The position numbers and the translations under genes are program-made. 64,000 nucleotides of DNA from UBA5336 sp964415675. GTDB lineage: Bacteria; Pseudomonadota; Alphaproteobacteria; Caulobacterales; Hyphomonadaceae. This document shows positions 51,747 through 60,318 of the stretch, one piece after another. The notes under the pieces were generated by a model. It was not told where the DNA came from. It saw nothing but the letters and a program-made list of their open reading frames with translations, and made no database searches. Position 1 is the stretch's first letter. Each line of letters opens with the position of its first letter. The stretch spans positions 124,001-188,000 of the forward strand of contig CAYQBG010000002.1 of NCBI GenBank assembly GCA_964415675.1, read 5' to 3'.

Positions 51747-52084
51747 CTAGAAGATAATGCCCATATCGCGATGGCGCACCCATTCATCACGGCCTGCCGA
51801 ATGGCGCAGGCTCCAACCCGCCGGCAAAAAGCCAAGCTTGGAACGCACGCGGCCCGAGGCCGGATTGTCTGCGAAATGCCCCGATATCAACGCCTTTAGA
51901 CGCTTCTCCTGCCTCGCAAAGCTGATGACGGCCTCGGCTGACTCATTGGCGATCCCGCGTCCCCAGGCCGAAACGGCAAACCAGTATCCCAGTGCGTCTC
52001 GGCGCAGTGCGGCGTTATCGCTTCTGCATCGGCCCGCGTGGCAGGTCGCAACACCAGCCTTTCGGTCCGAATTTCCTCGCCCAT
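51747..52084 (-). pseudogene. Broken GNAT acetyltransferase between rpmA and obgE
   Basis: The frame from ATG 52084 gives MGEEIRTERLVLRPATRADA then EAIT, a perfect GNAT N-terminus, but stops making sense near 52010. The conserved second half (ALGYWFAVSAWGRGIANESA, then NPASGRVRSKLGFLPAG) lies in another frame and ends at 51747. About 50-60 residues that normally separate these blocks are missing. This indicates an internal deletion with a frameshift. In related genomes an intact GNAT gene commonly occupies this place. A sequencing error could explain the frameshift but not the missing middle. Confidence 0.75.
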
Positions 52085-52228
52085 TTCGCCCTCCTTGTCC
52101 AAGGCATGAGGCTTTGCTGGGGGAGGCGCATGAAAAAGGGGAGGTCGGTGGCCCGCCTCCCCGGCATCTGGGTTTCTGTGTCGAAACCGGGCCACCTCTC
52201 CGGCGGCCCGTGTTACGCGGAGAGCTGC

Positions 52229-52498
52229 CTATTCTGCGGCGTCGGCGAGCGGAAGCACCGAGACGAATTTGCGGTTGCCCGCCTTGCGCTCGAACTTCAC
52301 CACGCCATCTGTCAGCGCAAACAGGGTGTGATCCTTGCCCATGCCGACATTCTTGCCGGCATAAGTGCGCGTCCCGCGCTGGCGGATGAGGATATTTCCG
52401 GCCAGAACCTGCTCGCCGCCATATTTCTTGACGCCAAGATATTTCGGGTTGGAATCGCGACCGTTCTTGGATGAGCCGCCTGATTTTTTGTGTGCCAT
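52229..52498 (-). CDS. rpmA: 50S ribosomal protein L27
   Basis: An 89-residue protein: MAHKKSGGSSKNGRDSNPKY, LGVKKYGGEQVLAGNILIRQ, RGTRTYAGKNVGMGKDHTLF. The N-terminus is the mature AHKK form that reaches into the peptidyl-transferase centre, with no cleavable extension. It follows rplU by 41 bases. Confidence 0.97.
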   Translation of the reverse strand: MAHKKSGGSSKNGRDSNPKYLGVKKYGGEQVLAGNILIRQRGTRTYAGKNVGMGKDHTLFALTDGVVKFERKAGNRKFVSVLPLADAAE

Positions 52499-52539
52499 GG
52501 GGGTCGCCCTGAATTTGTCTGTTGAAGCTTATATCGCGA

Positions 52540-53199
52540 CTAGGCGGTTTTGGCGAGTTCGCCCGCCTGAGCGATCCAGTCATCGCGCTCGATCCGGCCG
52601 GGGAAGCTCATTTCTTCCTCCAGCTCAGCGATCTGTTCGCCCTTCAGCGCAGCGACCTGCCAGAAATGGAAGATCCCGGCATCATTCAGCTTGCCCTCAA
52701 GCACCTTGCCGACACCCTTGATCTTTTTCAGATCGTCAGCCTCACCCTGCGGCTTGTCGAGCCGCCCGCGCGCATCCAGCGCTTCAGCGCCGGCCGACGC
52801 CGCCTCGGCTTCGGGGGCCTTGGCCTCGACAGGCTTTTCCTCAGTCTGAGGCTTGGCTGCCTTCTTCTTCGCCGGCGCGCTCTTGCCGCCGGTGAGGATT
52901 GACGTGATCGTCACTGCTGTCTGGTGCTGGCGATGGCCCTTCTTGCGCCGATAGGTGCTGCGCTGGCGCTTCTTGTAGATCATGACCTTTTCTGCGCGCG
53001 TCTGCGCATCGATCTCGCCAATCACGCTTGCGCCATCCACGCCAGGCGCACCAACGGTAACCTTGTCGCCATCCCCGACCATCAGCACATCGGCGAATGT
53101 GACGTCGCCGCCCTCATTACCCTCGAGCTTTTCGACCAGGATCTGGTCGCCTTCGGCCACTTTGTACTGCTTGCCGCCCGTTCTGATCACCGCGAACAT
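52540..53199 (-). CDS. rplU: 50S ribosomal protein L21 with C-terminal helix-hairpin-helix extension
   Basis: 219 residues. The first ~103 are normal L21 (MFAVIRTGGKQYKVAEGDQI, KVMIYKKRQRSTYRRKKGHR). Then comes a Lys/Ala/Glu-rich linker (APAKKKAAKPQTEEKPVEAK), then a folded-looking ~60-residue domain from LKKIKGVGKVLEGKLNDAGI to GRIERDDWIAQAGELAKTA. That domain is a helix-hairpin-helix of the kind found at the C-terminus of some NuoE and other alphaproteobacterial proteins. Extended L21 occurs in Alphaproteobacteria; the role of the tail is unknown. Confidence 0.92.
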   Translation of the reverse strand: MFAVIRTGGKQYKVAEGDQILVEKLEGNEGGDVTFADVLMVGDGDKVTVGAPGVDGASVIGEIDAQTRAEKVMIYKKRQRSTYRRKKGHRQHQTAVTITSILTGGKSAPAKKKAAKPQTEEKPVEAKAPEAEAASAGAEALDARGRLDKPQGEADDLKKIKGVGKVLEGKLNDAGIFHFWQVAALKGEQIAELEEEMSFPGRIERDDWIAQAGELAKTA

Positions 53200-53451
53200 G
53201 GGACCTTATCCTTCCAACGCCTGCCAGCCGGCAAAGCCGCCCGTGGCCGCCCATGAATGCAGCGCCTTGGTCGGAAGTGCCGGATTGAAACCTGTAAATC
53301 CGGCATGCATCATCTGCGCAGGCCGGAAAACGCGTGATAAACACCAAGACTGCCGGACTGTCAAACCCCGAATCATTGCTGCATTTGCGCTTTTGCGTGA
53401 TCTGCAGGGCTTGCAAGCGCAAATCCAAGCGGCTATCCCGCCTGTTGCCGC

Positions 53452-53541
53452 GGAGAGGTGCCGGAGTGGCTGAACGGGGCGGTCTCGAAAACCGTTGTAC
53501 TCGCAAGAGTACCCAGGGTTCGAATCCCTGTCTCTCCGCCA
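53452..53541 (+). tRNA. tRNA-Ser (anticodon CGA)
   Basis: A 90-base cloverleaf: acceptor stem GGAGAGG with TCTCTCC (one G-U pair), anticodon loop CTCGAAA giving CGA, a long variable arm as in class II tRNAs (TACTCGCAAGAGTA hairpin), T-loop GGTTCGAATCC, and an encoded 3' CCA. Reads UCG serine codons. The gene content changes immediately downstream, so its 3' end is the probable integration site of the element that follows. Confidence 0.96.
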
Positions 53542-53759
53542 GTTTTCCGAAATAAATGACTATAAATCAAGGTGTTGAGCGCCTGGTTTTCGACGTTATT
53601 TCTCTTACCCCAAAATCTACCCCTCAACTGATATCGGATTGCCGTTGAACGCCAATGGGCTTCATGGGACGGGCCGTTCGGCGCTGCTCGCGTCATAACC
53701 GTTGAAGATTTCCCGATCGCTTGCTAGTTGTACCTTGTTTCAGAAAACAGGTATAACGC

Positions 53760-54794
53760 ATGCAGCCGCTTGGCCTCGCCGTCCAGACTACGTTTGCCGA
53801 GTTGATCGAGCGGTGCCTCGACGCGTCCTTCGATCAGGATTTCGAAGAGCGTGGCCAGTTCGTGAAGGTGAACTCCAAAGGCCGGGACTATTGGTACTTC
53901 CAGACCTATCAGGATGGAGGACGAACCCGGCGCTATGTCGGACCCGCAGCCGAGCCCGAGATCACGTCCCGGGTCGAGCGCTTCGAGGACATCAAGGCGG
54001 ATTTTTCAGAGCGGCGAGACCTTGTCCGCGCGCTCGGCCAAGTCCTTCCGCGCCCGGACGCGCTGACCGGCGACATCGTCGAGGCGCTCTGGAAAGCGGG
54101 CTTTTTTCGCTTGCGCGGCGTGCTGATCGGCACGGTGGCCTTCCAGGCCTATGCTGGCCTGCTCGGCGTGAAGGTGCCGGGCACCTCGATCATGACCCAG
54201 GACGCAGACTTCGCCCAGTTCAAGGCGATCTCGGACGCCGTGGATGACAGCATGCCGCCCATGCTCGAGGTGCTGCGCGGTGTGGATGAAACATTCTCGG
54301 CCGTTCCAAACCTTGATCCGGTCGCGACCACGGCCTTCGTGAACCGGGCCAAGTACCGCGTCGAATTCCTCACGGCCAATCGCGGCAGCGACGAACACCA
54401 AGGCAAGCCCGCGGACATGCCCGCGCTTGGCGGCGCCAGCGCGACGCCGCTTCGCTTTCTCGATTTCCTGATCAAGGACCCGGTCTGGTCGGTGATCCTG
54501 CACAAGGGCGGCATTCCGGTCCGCGTGCCCGATCCGGCCCGCTACGCCATCCACAAGCTGATCGTCTCAACCCGTCGGCACGAGACCTCTTATGCCAAGG
54601 CGGACAAGGATCGGATCCAGGCAAGCCTGATCCTTCGGGCGATGGCGGAGCGCCGCGCCTTCGATCTCGGCGAAGCGCTGCATATCGCAGAAGAAACGGG
54701 CCCGAAATGGAAAGCCGCGATCGCCGAAGCTATGACAAGTCTCGATGATGAGGCAAAAGCGGCGCTCGAAGCCGCACGGACCGCGTACGCTTAA
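53760..54794 (+). CDS. Nucleotidyltransferase-fold protein (GSU2403/NTP_transf_8-like)
   Basis: A 344-residue protein. Residues about 120-160 contain a nucleotidyltransferase core: LRGVLIGTVAFQAYAGLLGV then SIMTQDADFAQFK, with a glycine motif and DAD carboxylates about 25 residues later. A C-terminal helical part follows (KLIVSTRRHETSYAKADKDR). Substrate unknown; proteins with this fold include tRNA/antitoxin nucleotidyltransferases and AbiEii-type toxins. First gene inside the element, monocistronic, separated by 124 bases from the convergent WYL gene. No antitoxin-like partner is adjacent. Confidence 0.7.
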   Translation: MQPLGLAVQTTFAELIERCLDASFDQDFEERGQFVKVNSKGRDYWYFQTYQDGGRTRRYVGPAAEPEITSRVERFEDIKADFSERRDLVRALGQVLPRPDALTGDIVEALWKAGFFRLRGVLIGTVAFQAYAGLLGVKVPGTSIMTQDADFAQFKAISDAVDDSMPPMLEVLRGVDETFSAVPNLDPVATTAFVNRAKYRVEFLTANRGSDEHQGKPADMPALGGASATPLRFLDFLIKDPVWSVILHKGGIPVRVPDPARYAIHKLIVSTRRHETSYAKADKDRIQASLILRAMAERRAFDLGEALHIAEETGPKWKAAIAEAMTSLDDEAKAALEAARTAYA

Positions 54795-54918
54795 CTGGCG
54801 TAGGGGCTAGGACCAACACGACCAAACCGGCGACGATCATCAACCTAGCGGTCGATCTGGAATGCACCTATGAACGCAAAATCGGTCATTGGCTGCGAAT
54901 TGCAAAAAGGCCGTTGAG

Positions 54919-55713
54919 TCAGGGAAACACTGATTCAGTCTTAACCTTCTCAAGTCGTGCGCCTGGTTCGTTTAAACCCCAGCGACGGTCCATAAAGAAT
55001 TCCAACGCCTGGCGCACCTCGATCTTTAGAAAGTCATCGCTGAAGCCGTACTCTCGCCGGACGACAGCTGCCTGCGCGGGGCTAAGCCACTTGCTTGGCC
55101 GAAGCCAGATGGTGCGCAGCGTGTGCCATTCGGCGTCGAAAGGTAGAGGCTCGTCGATTTCGTCCGTTTGATACGCATCCGCCGGTTCAATACGGGCAGG
55201 ATGAAAATTCCGGTACTCGCCGCGTTTGTAGCTGTACGCACGGAAGTGAATGCTCTCGCCGTCAAATGTGAAACGTGTCGGCGCGACCCATTGCGGCGCC
55301 GTTTCTCCCGAATTCATGGATGTATACACGATCCTGATTTTTCTACGGTTCGAGATAGCGTCGTGAAGGGCGGTCGCGACTTGCGGGTCTAGCCAACGTT
55401 TCGCGCGGGGCAGAGCAGCGGGTAACTCATCATCGGAGGCAGTTTCGAGAACACTAAATACCTCCAACAATGAAGAGGGCGCGATCGGTCGATGGTCGCG
55501 CCTGGCGACATAGGCTTTCAGTTGCGCGTCATATTCCGGTGCTTTGTCTGCGTTCAGTGAGAGATAGGTCCGAAAATCATTAGCGGCCTGTGCGGTCGAG
55601 ATTCCGAACCGGTCAGTAAGATCGCGCCGCCGGGCAACACCGCGCCATGTGAAGCACCTGTCTAGAAACAGGAGCCTCTGTCGCTGGGCATGTTTCAGGT
55701 CGTCGAGCGTCAT
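54919..55713 (-). CDS. WYL-domain transcriptional repressor (CapW/BrxR-like)
   Basis: 264 residues from ATG 55713, chosen because AGAGGAAA lies 6 bases upstream. The N-terminal winged helix (RFLFLDRCFTWRG-like; seen as LLFLDRCFTWRGVARRRDLT and DRFGISTAQAANDFRTYLSL) is followed by a WYL domain (IRIVYTSMNSGETAPQWVAP, HFRAYSYKRGEYRNFHPARI) and a C-terminal dimerisation extension. This order is that of CapW/BrxR repressors, which bind inverted repeats upstream of defence operons such as CBASS and BREX. Divergent from sbcD across only 74 bases, so it is the likely regulator of that operon and of itself. Confidence 0.85.
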   Translation of the reverse strand: MTLDDLKHAQRQRLLFLDRCFTWRGVARRRDLTDRFGISTAQAANDFRTYLSLNADKAPEYDAQLKAYVARRDHRPIAPSSLLEVFSVLETASDDELPAALPRAKRWLDPQVATALHDAISNRRKIRIVYTSMNSGETAPQWVAPTRFTFDGESIHFRAYSYKRGEYRNFHPARIEPADAYQTDEIDEPLPFDAEWHTLRTIWLRPSKWLSPAQAAVVRREYGFSDDFLKIEVRQALEFFMDRRWGLNEPGARLEKVKTESVFP

Positions 55714-55725
55714 CCGATTTCCTCT

Positions 55726-55778
55726 CTTGACTCTGATTAACTCATGCGTCAAGAAAGTATACGTATAAAAAATATACG
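55726..55778. promoter_or_regulatory. Divergent promoter/operator between the WYL repressor and sbcD
   Basis: Two inverted repeats fill the 74-base divergent gap. CGTATA-N5-TATACG (55762-55767 with 55773-55778) is a perfect 6-bp repeat with an A5 spacer, and overlaps the A/T-rich sequence just upstream of sbcD that should hold its promoter. CTTGAC-N16-GTCAAG (55726-55731 with 55748-55753) is a second perfect 6-bp pair on the WYL side. Either could be the WYL operator. Confidence 0.6.
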
Positions 55779-55787
55779 GAACAAGTC

Positions 55788-56930
55788 ATGAAGCTGCTGC
55801 ACACTTCCGACCTACATCTCGGTCGTCAGTTTAACGGGATCTCCCTAGAGGAGGATCACGCAGCGGTGCTCGACCAGATCGTCGAGGCGGTGAAGGTGAA
55901 TGGCGTCCACGCGCTGATCATCGCCGGCGATGTCTTCGACAGGGCGTCGCCGCCGCAAAGTGCGGTGCGACAGTTCAACGCGTTTCTCCAACGAATCAAA
56001 ACCGAGACCACCGCCGCGGTCGCCATGATCGCGGGCAATCACGACTCAGGGGACCGCATCGACCTTTCGGCCATCGCGGCGGATCGCTCGCGCTGGCTCA
56101 TTCGCGGTGCGATCAGTGCTGAGGAAGCGCCACTGTTACTTTCGGACCAGCACGGCTCCGTTGCGATCTCGGCGCTGCCGTTCGCATACGAGTATGCAGC
56201 GCGCGAGTGCTTTGAGAGCGAGACCATTGATACGCCCGAACATGTGCTGGTGGCGCAAGTCGCAGCCGCCCGCGCCCGGATTCCTGAAGGCGCGCGGTGG
56301 ATCATCGTCGCGCACGCCTTCGTCACCGGAGGTTCGGTCAGCGAAAGCGAGCGGTCTCTGACGCGGGTTGGCGGCATAGAGACGGTCAGGACCTCCGCTT
56401 TTGATGGGGCGCACTATGTCGCCCTCGGGCATCTTCATCGCCCCCAATCGGTCAGCGCTGAACATATTCGTTATTCCGGCTCGCCTCTCGCCTTCGGCTT
56501 CGACGAAGCCGACTCGGAAAAATCGATGAGCCTGATCGAGATGGATGCGACCGGTCAGGTTTCGGTCGAAATCCTGCCCTTCAAGCCGATCAGGCGTGCC
56601 CGGGTTCTGCGCGGCAAACATGCAGAACTCCTGCTCTCCGATCCGTCCAGCGATTTCATCAAAGCGGAGTTGACAGATGATGCACCCGTCATCGACGGCA
56701 TGAAGCGCCTGAGGGACGTGTTTCCGAACGCCTGCGAGCTGGTCTATGTTCGCAATGATCGCCTGCTTGAGACGAAGTCCGCGGACGGCCCGGCTGTCAC
56801 CGCTGCTGAGCCAGCGGACGTGGTCAGAAATTTCCTCGGCGAAGTCGGCCTCGAAAACATCACGGATGCCGAACAGGAAGTTGTTGCAGCTTCCCTCACG
56901 CGCTTGCGGCAGAGGGAGGATGCGGAATGA
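55788..56930 (+). CDS. sbcD: Exonuclease SbcCD nuclease subunit SbcD (Mre11 family)
   Basis: A 380-residue metallophosphoesterase with all Mre11 metal motifs: LLHTSDLHLGRQ (Asp8, His10), ALIIAGDVFDRASPP, AMIAGNHDSGDRI, IIVAHAFVTGG and VALGHLHRPQ. The C-terminal capping region continues to residue 380. With SbcC it cleaves DNA ends and hairpins using Mn2+. Its stop overlaps the sbcC ATG (ATGA, 56927-56930). Placement in a mobile element under a WYL regulator is unusual for what is normally a chromosomal repair gene. Confidence 0.94.
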   Translation: MKLLHTSDLHLGRQFNGISLEEDHAAVLDQIVEAVKVNGVHALIIAGDVFDRASPPQSAVRQFNAFLQRIKTETTAAVAMIAGNHDSGDRIDLSAIAADRSRWLIRGAISAEEAPLLLSDQHGSVAISALPFAYEYAARECFESETIDTPEHVLVAQVAAARARIPEGARWIIVAHAFVTGGSVSESERSLTRVGGIETVRTSAFDGAHYVALGHLHRPQSVSAEHIRYSGSPLAFGFDEADSEKSMSLIEMDATGQVSVEILPFKPIRRARVLRGKHAELLLSDPSSDFIKAELTDDAPVIDGMKRLRDVFPNACELVYVRNDRLLETKSADGPAVTAAEPADVVRNFLGEVGLENITDAEQEVVAASLTRLRQREDAE

Positions 56931-59900
56931 GGCCGGTTCGACTCACACTCCAGGCCTTCGGCCCCTATGCAAACAGGGAGGTCATCGATTTCCGCAACGC
57001 CGTTGAAGCTGGCCTTTTCGGCATCTACGGCCAGACCGGTTCGGGCAAATCAACAATCTTCAGCGGGATGACATTTGCGCTTTTTGGTGAAGCGTCGAAG
57101 TCGGAACAGGAGCGTACATCCCTTCGCTCGGACCATGCAGCCGCCGACCTCGCAACCGAGGTTGAGTTCGTCTTCGACGTGGGCGAGCGGCGCTTCGTGG
57201 TGGTTCGCCAGCCGGATCAGATGCGCCCGAAACAGCGCGGCGAAGGTGAAACCAAGAGCGCGCATGAAGCCCATCTGTTCGACGCAACCGGGCTCGCCCT
57301 CGATGAGATCACAGCTAACAAACGCGGCAAAATCATTGCGGAAAAGAAGGTCCGCGATGTCGATGCTGCCGTTTCGGAGCTTCTCGGTTACGGCGCTGAA
57401 CAGTTCCGGCAAATCGTGCTGCTGCCGCAAGGCCGGTTCGAGAAGTTCCTGTCCGCCAAAACCAATGACCGCGTGACGATCCTGCGGGACCTGTTCGACG
57501 TCTCGCTATATCAGGCCTTGATGGCTGACCTTAAGGACAAGGCCGCTGAGGCCGAACGGCAGGTGCGCGAAGAACGAGCGGTCTGCGCCGCGCGGCTCAA
57601 TGCCGAAGGGTTCGAAAGCACGGACGCCCTGCTCGACGGCATAAACGCAGCCCAAACTGCGGTTGAGGAGCGATCGGTCGTCGAAGCGGGAGCAAAGCAA
57701 CAGGCTCAGGCGGCTGAGACCGCGTTTCGGTCTGCCGAAGCGGTTGAGGCCAAGTTCGTGGCATCGGCACAGGCGCAGGCGAAGCTCACCATCCTGATGG
57801 GTCGCAAGGCGGAATTCGCCGCCATCGCCGACCGGATGAAACAGGCGGCGCGCGCCCGGCTGATTGTGGATGTGGAAGAGCAACTCATCACCGCGCGGGA
57901 AGACGTAAAGGACGCCGAAATAAAGCTCGCCGAAGCCACACAAGCGCTGAGCGAGGCCCAACAAAAAGTCAAAGACGCCACCGAGGCCGTGGCAAGAGAA
58001 GAGGCCAGAGCGCCCGAGATGGAAACCGCGCGCAGACGCAAGGATGATCTTGAGCGATTTGCCGGGGTTCTTGAGGCAGCGTCGGCCAGCGCCGAAGCCG
58101 TGGAGGCGGCGCACGAGGCGCAGCGAATTGCCGAGGTGGCCTTCGAGAAGAGCAAAGATCGGCTCGACCAATTGCGCTCAACTCGCACACAGCGCGACAC
58201 CGCACTCAAATCGGCACGGCGCGCTGAGAGCGCACGCGGTGAGCTAATCAAAGCGCAAACGTATCTCCTGACCCAGAAGAAAGCCGCCGAAGACTACGGG
58301 AAAGCAGAAGCGGTGGCCCGGTCGGCGAAAGCGGCGTTTGAAAAAGAAAGCGCAGCCTTAGCCAAGGCGCTAGAACATGAAACCGAGGCGCGCGCCGCCT
58401 ATGCAGCGGCGGAGCAAGCCCTGGCTGCCGCGCAAGCCCTGCATCTCGCAACCAAGCTAGAAAACGATGCACCCTGTCCTGTGTGCGGATCGACCGACCA
58501 TCCGAACCCCGCCACGGGCGATATCGAGAATGCGGGGCGTGATCAGGCCTTCCGCGAAGCCCGCGATCGGTTTGAAAAGGCTGCACGCGCTGCCCGCCAG
58601 GCCAGTGAAAAGCTAGCCGGGCTGAAAGCCACTTTGGAAGCCCGTGATGAAACCCTCTCATCACTGGAACAGCCGACAGATACGCTCGCGGCAATTCTCG
58701 AGAATGTCAGACAGACTGAGGCTGACCTCGGAGCGCTGGGCCCTGTCGTCAACCTCTATGAAGCTGAGGCGGCGATCGAAGCGCTCGACAAGCAGATTGA
58801 AGCCCAAGAAACGCAGACCGAACGCCTCCGCAGTGAAGCGGATAAATGCCGCAACGCTGCGACCGAAGCCAGAGCCGCCCGCGATGGAAAACTCGAGGCT
58901 GTCCCCGAAGCGCTCCGCACACAGAGTGCAGTCGCGTCGGCCATCGATGAGACGTCGCGTATTCTAACCGCGCTGGTCGAAGCGAAAGACAGGGCCGAAG
59001 CGGTGCTCAAGGCGGCCCGGGAGGCCGTCCTCTCCGCCGATGCCGCGCGTAAGGGCGCTGAGGCGTCAGCTGCCGCCTGCAAAGTCCGCCTCGAAAAATC
59101 TGAGGCAACGTTCCGAACGCGTCTGTCCGAGCAAAGGCTCACGGAGGAGCTTTATCAATCTCTCAAACCCGCCATCGCGACGATCGACTCAGACAGTGAA
59201 TCTGTCAGAAGGTACGAGACTGAATTGACCGAGGCGCAGGGTGCCGCAAACGCTGCGGCCTCGGAGATTGGCGATCTGTCGCGACCGGATCTTCCTGTGT
59301 TGAAGGAAGCTCATGAAACCGCCGTTGCCGCCCTGACCAAAGCAACGGAAAGTCGGATCGCTGCCAGCAACCGTGTGGAGCAGTTAGAGAAGCTGAGGCA
59401 AAGTCTCGAAGACACCATGCGCAAACTGGACGAGGCCGAAGCCGAGTCCGGTCCCCTCCGCAAGATCGCGGCGCTGGCGAACGGCGATAATCCGCTGAAC
59501 CTCAAGCTCGAAACTTTCGCAATCGGGGCCATGTTTGATCGCGTCCTCGAAGCCGCCAATCTTCGGCTCGGCCCGATGACCTCCTCCCGATATCAACTCG
59601 AACGTGATGCCGAAGGCGGACGCGGCAGCCGTGGACTGGGTATCCAGATCTTCGATGTCCATACGGGCAAATCGAGAGGAACCGATACGCTGTCTGGTGG
59701 CGAGACGTTCATCGCCGCGCTCGCCCTCGCGCTGGGCCTCGCTGATGTTGTCGAATCTGCAAGCGGAAAAGTCCGTCTGGATACGATCTTCATCGATGAG
59801 GGATTTGGAAGCCTCGACACAGAGAATGGTTCAGGCACCCTCGATCAGGTCCTGAACGTCCTCAATAACCTCGTCAAACAATCCCGAGCCGTTGGCCTTA

Positions 59901-60001
59901 TTTCGCACGTTCCTCTGGTCCAGGAAGCCATTCCGAACGGGTTTTATTGCCGCAAGGGCTTGGGAGGCAGCGCGATTGAAGAGCGAGGAGTGGTCTTATG
60001 A
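56927..60001 (+). CDS. sbcC: Exonuclease SbcCD ATPase subunit SbcC (Rad50 family)
   Basis: A 1024-residue ABC-type SMC-like ATPase. It has Walker A GIYGQTGSGKSTIFSGMTFA (about residue 36) and a Q-loop region. A long coiled coil rich in Ala/Glu/Arg runs to a zinc hook DAPCPVCGSTDHPNP at about residue 521 and back. The ABC signature DTLSGGETFIAALALAL, Walker B DTIFIDEGFGSLD and H-loop LISHV complete the head. All catalytic motifs are intact, so it should form an active SbcCD. Its stop overlaps the following small gene (ATGA). Confidence 0.95.
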   Translation: MRPVRLTLQAFGPYANREVIDFRNAVEAGLFGIYGQTGSGKSTIFSGMTFALFGEASKSEQERTSLRSDHAAADLATEVEFVFDVGERRFVVVRQPDQMRPKQRGEGETKSAHEAHLFDATGLALDEITANKRGKIIAEKKVRDVDAAVSELLGYGAEQFRQIVLLPQGRFEKFLSAKTNDRVTILRDLFDVSLYQALMADLKDKAAEAERQVREERAVCAARLNAEGFESTDALLDGINAAQTAVEERSVVEAGAKQQAQAAETAFRSAEAVEAKFVASAQAQAKLTILMGRKAEFAAIADRMKQAARARLIVDVEEQLITAREDVKDAEIKLAEATQALSEAQQKVKDATEAVAREEARAPEMETARRRKDDLERFAGVLEAASASAEAVEAAHEAQRIAEVAFEKSKDRLDQLRSTRTQRDTALKSARRAESARGELIKAQTYLLTQKKAAEDYGKAEAVARSAKAAFEKESAALAKALEHETEARAAYAAAEQALAAAQALHLATKLENDAPCPVCGSTDHPNPATGDIENAGRDQAFREARDRFEKAARAARQASEKLAGLKATLEARDETLSSLEQPTDTLAAILENVRQTEADLGALGPVVNLYEAEAAIEALDKQIEAQETQTERLRSEADKCRNAATEARAARDGKLEAVPEALRTQSAVASAIDETSRILTALVEAKDRAEAVLKAAREAVLSADAARKGAEASAAACKVRLEKSEATFRTRLSEQRLTEELYQSLKPAIATIDSDSESVRRYETELTEAQGAANAAASEIGDLSRPDLPVLKEAHETAVAALTKATESRIAASNRVEQLEKLRQSLEDTMRKLDEAEAESGPLRKIAALANGDNPLNLKLETFAIGAMFDRVLEAANLRLGPMTSSRYQLERDAEGGRGSRGLGIQIFDVHTGKSRGTDTLSGGETFIAALALALGLADVVESASGKVRLDTIFIDEGFGSLDTENGSGTLDQVLNVLNNLVKQSRAVGLISHVPLVQEAIPNGFYCRKGLGGSAIEERGVVL

Positions 60002-60318
60002 ATGGACGGCTCCTTAGAAGGCGCCCACACAAACGACGGCTGAGGAGTGGGCGGATTGTTGATGTGCGGGAATGCTGGCTGGTGTTCGAGCGTGAGTCCC
60101 GTTCAAAGAAAGACAGCTATCAACACGCCTGCCCCAAATGCGGGGCAAATATCATCAGCGTTCACATGCCAAATGGTGGATGGGTTCACTTTGAAGCCGA
60201 GCCAGGGCTCACAAGGATAAAACACCCGTGCATGCATTTAGGCGAGAAGATGGGCTGCGGCACCGACAATCGAACCCTCGATCTGTTTGAGCAGGAGAAC
60301 GACTATGCCAATCTATGA
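59998..60318 (+). CDS. Small zinc-ribbon-like protein coupled to sbcC
   Basis: A 106-residue protein starting inside the sbcC stop (ATGA, 59998-60001). It has a very basic N-terminus (MNGRLLRRRPHKRRLRSGRI). HACPKCGANIISVHMPNGGW and HPCMHLGEKMGCGTDNRTLD follow, giving a CxxC and downstream His/Cys residues that could bind one zinc. No known family recognised. Likely a nucleic-acid-binding accessory of the SbcCD module. Overlaps the next gene by 14 bases. Confidence 0.7.
   Translation: MNGRLLRRRPHKRRLRSGRIVDVRECWLVFERESRSKKDSYQHACPKCGANIISVHMPNGGWVHFEAEPGLTRIKHPCMHLGEKMGCGTDNRTLDLFEQENDYANL

Noticed and set aside
53433..53696. 87-residue minus-strand frame across tRNA-Ser
   Set aside because: It is the reverse complement of the tRNA plus flanks, a well-known spurious annotation.
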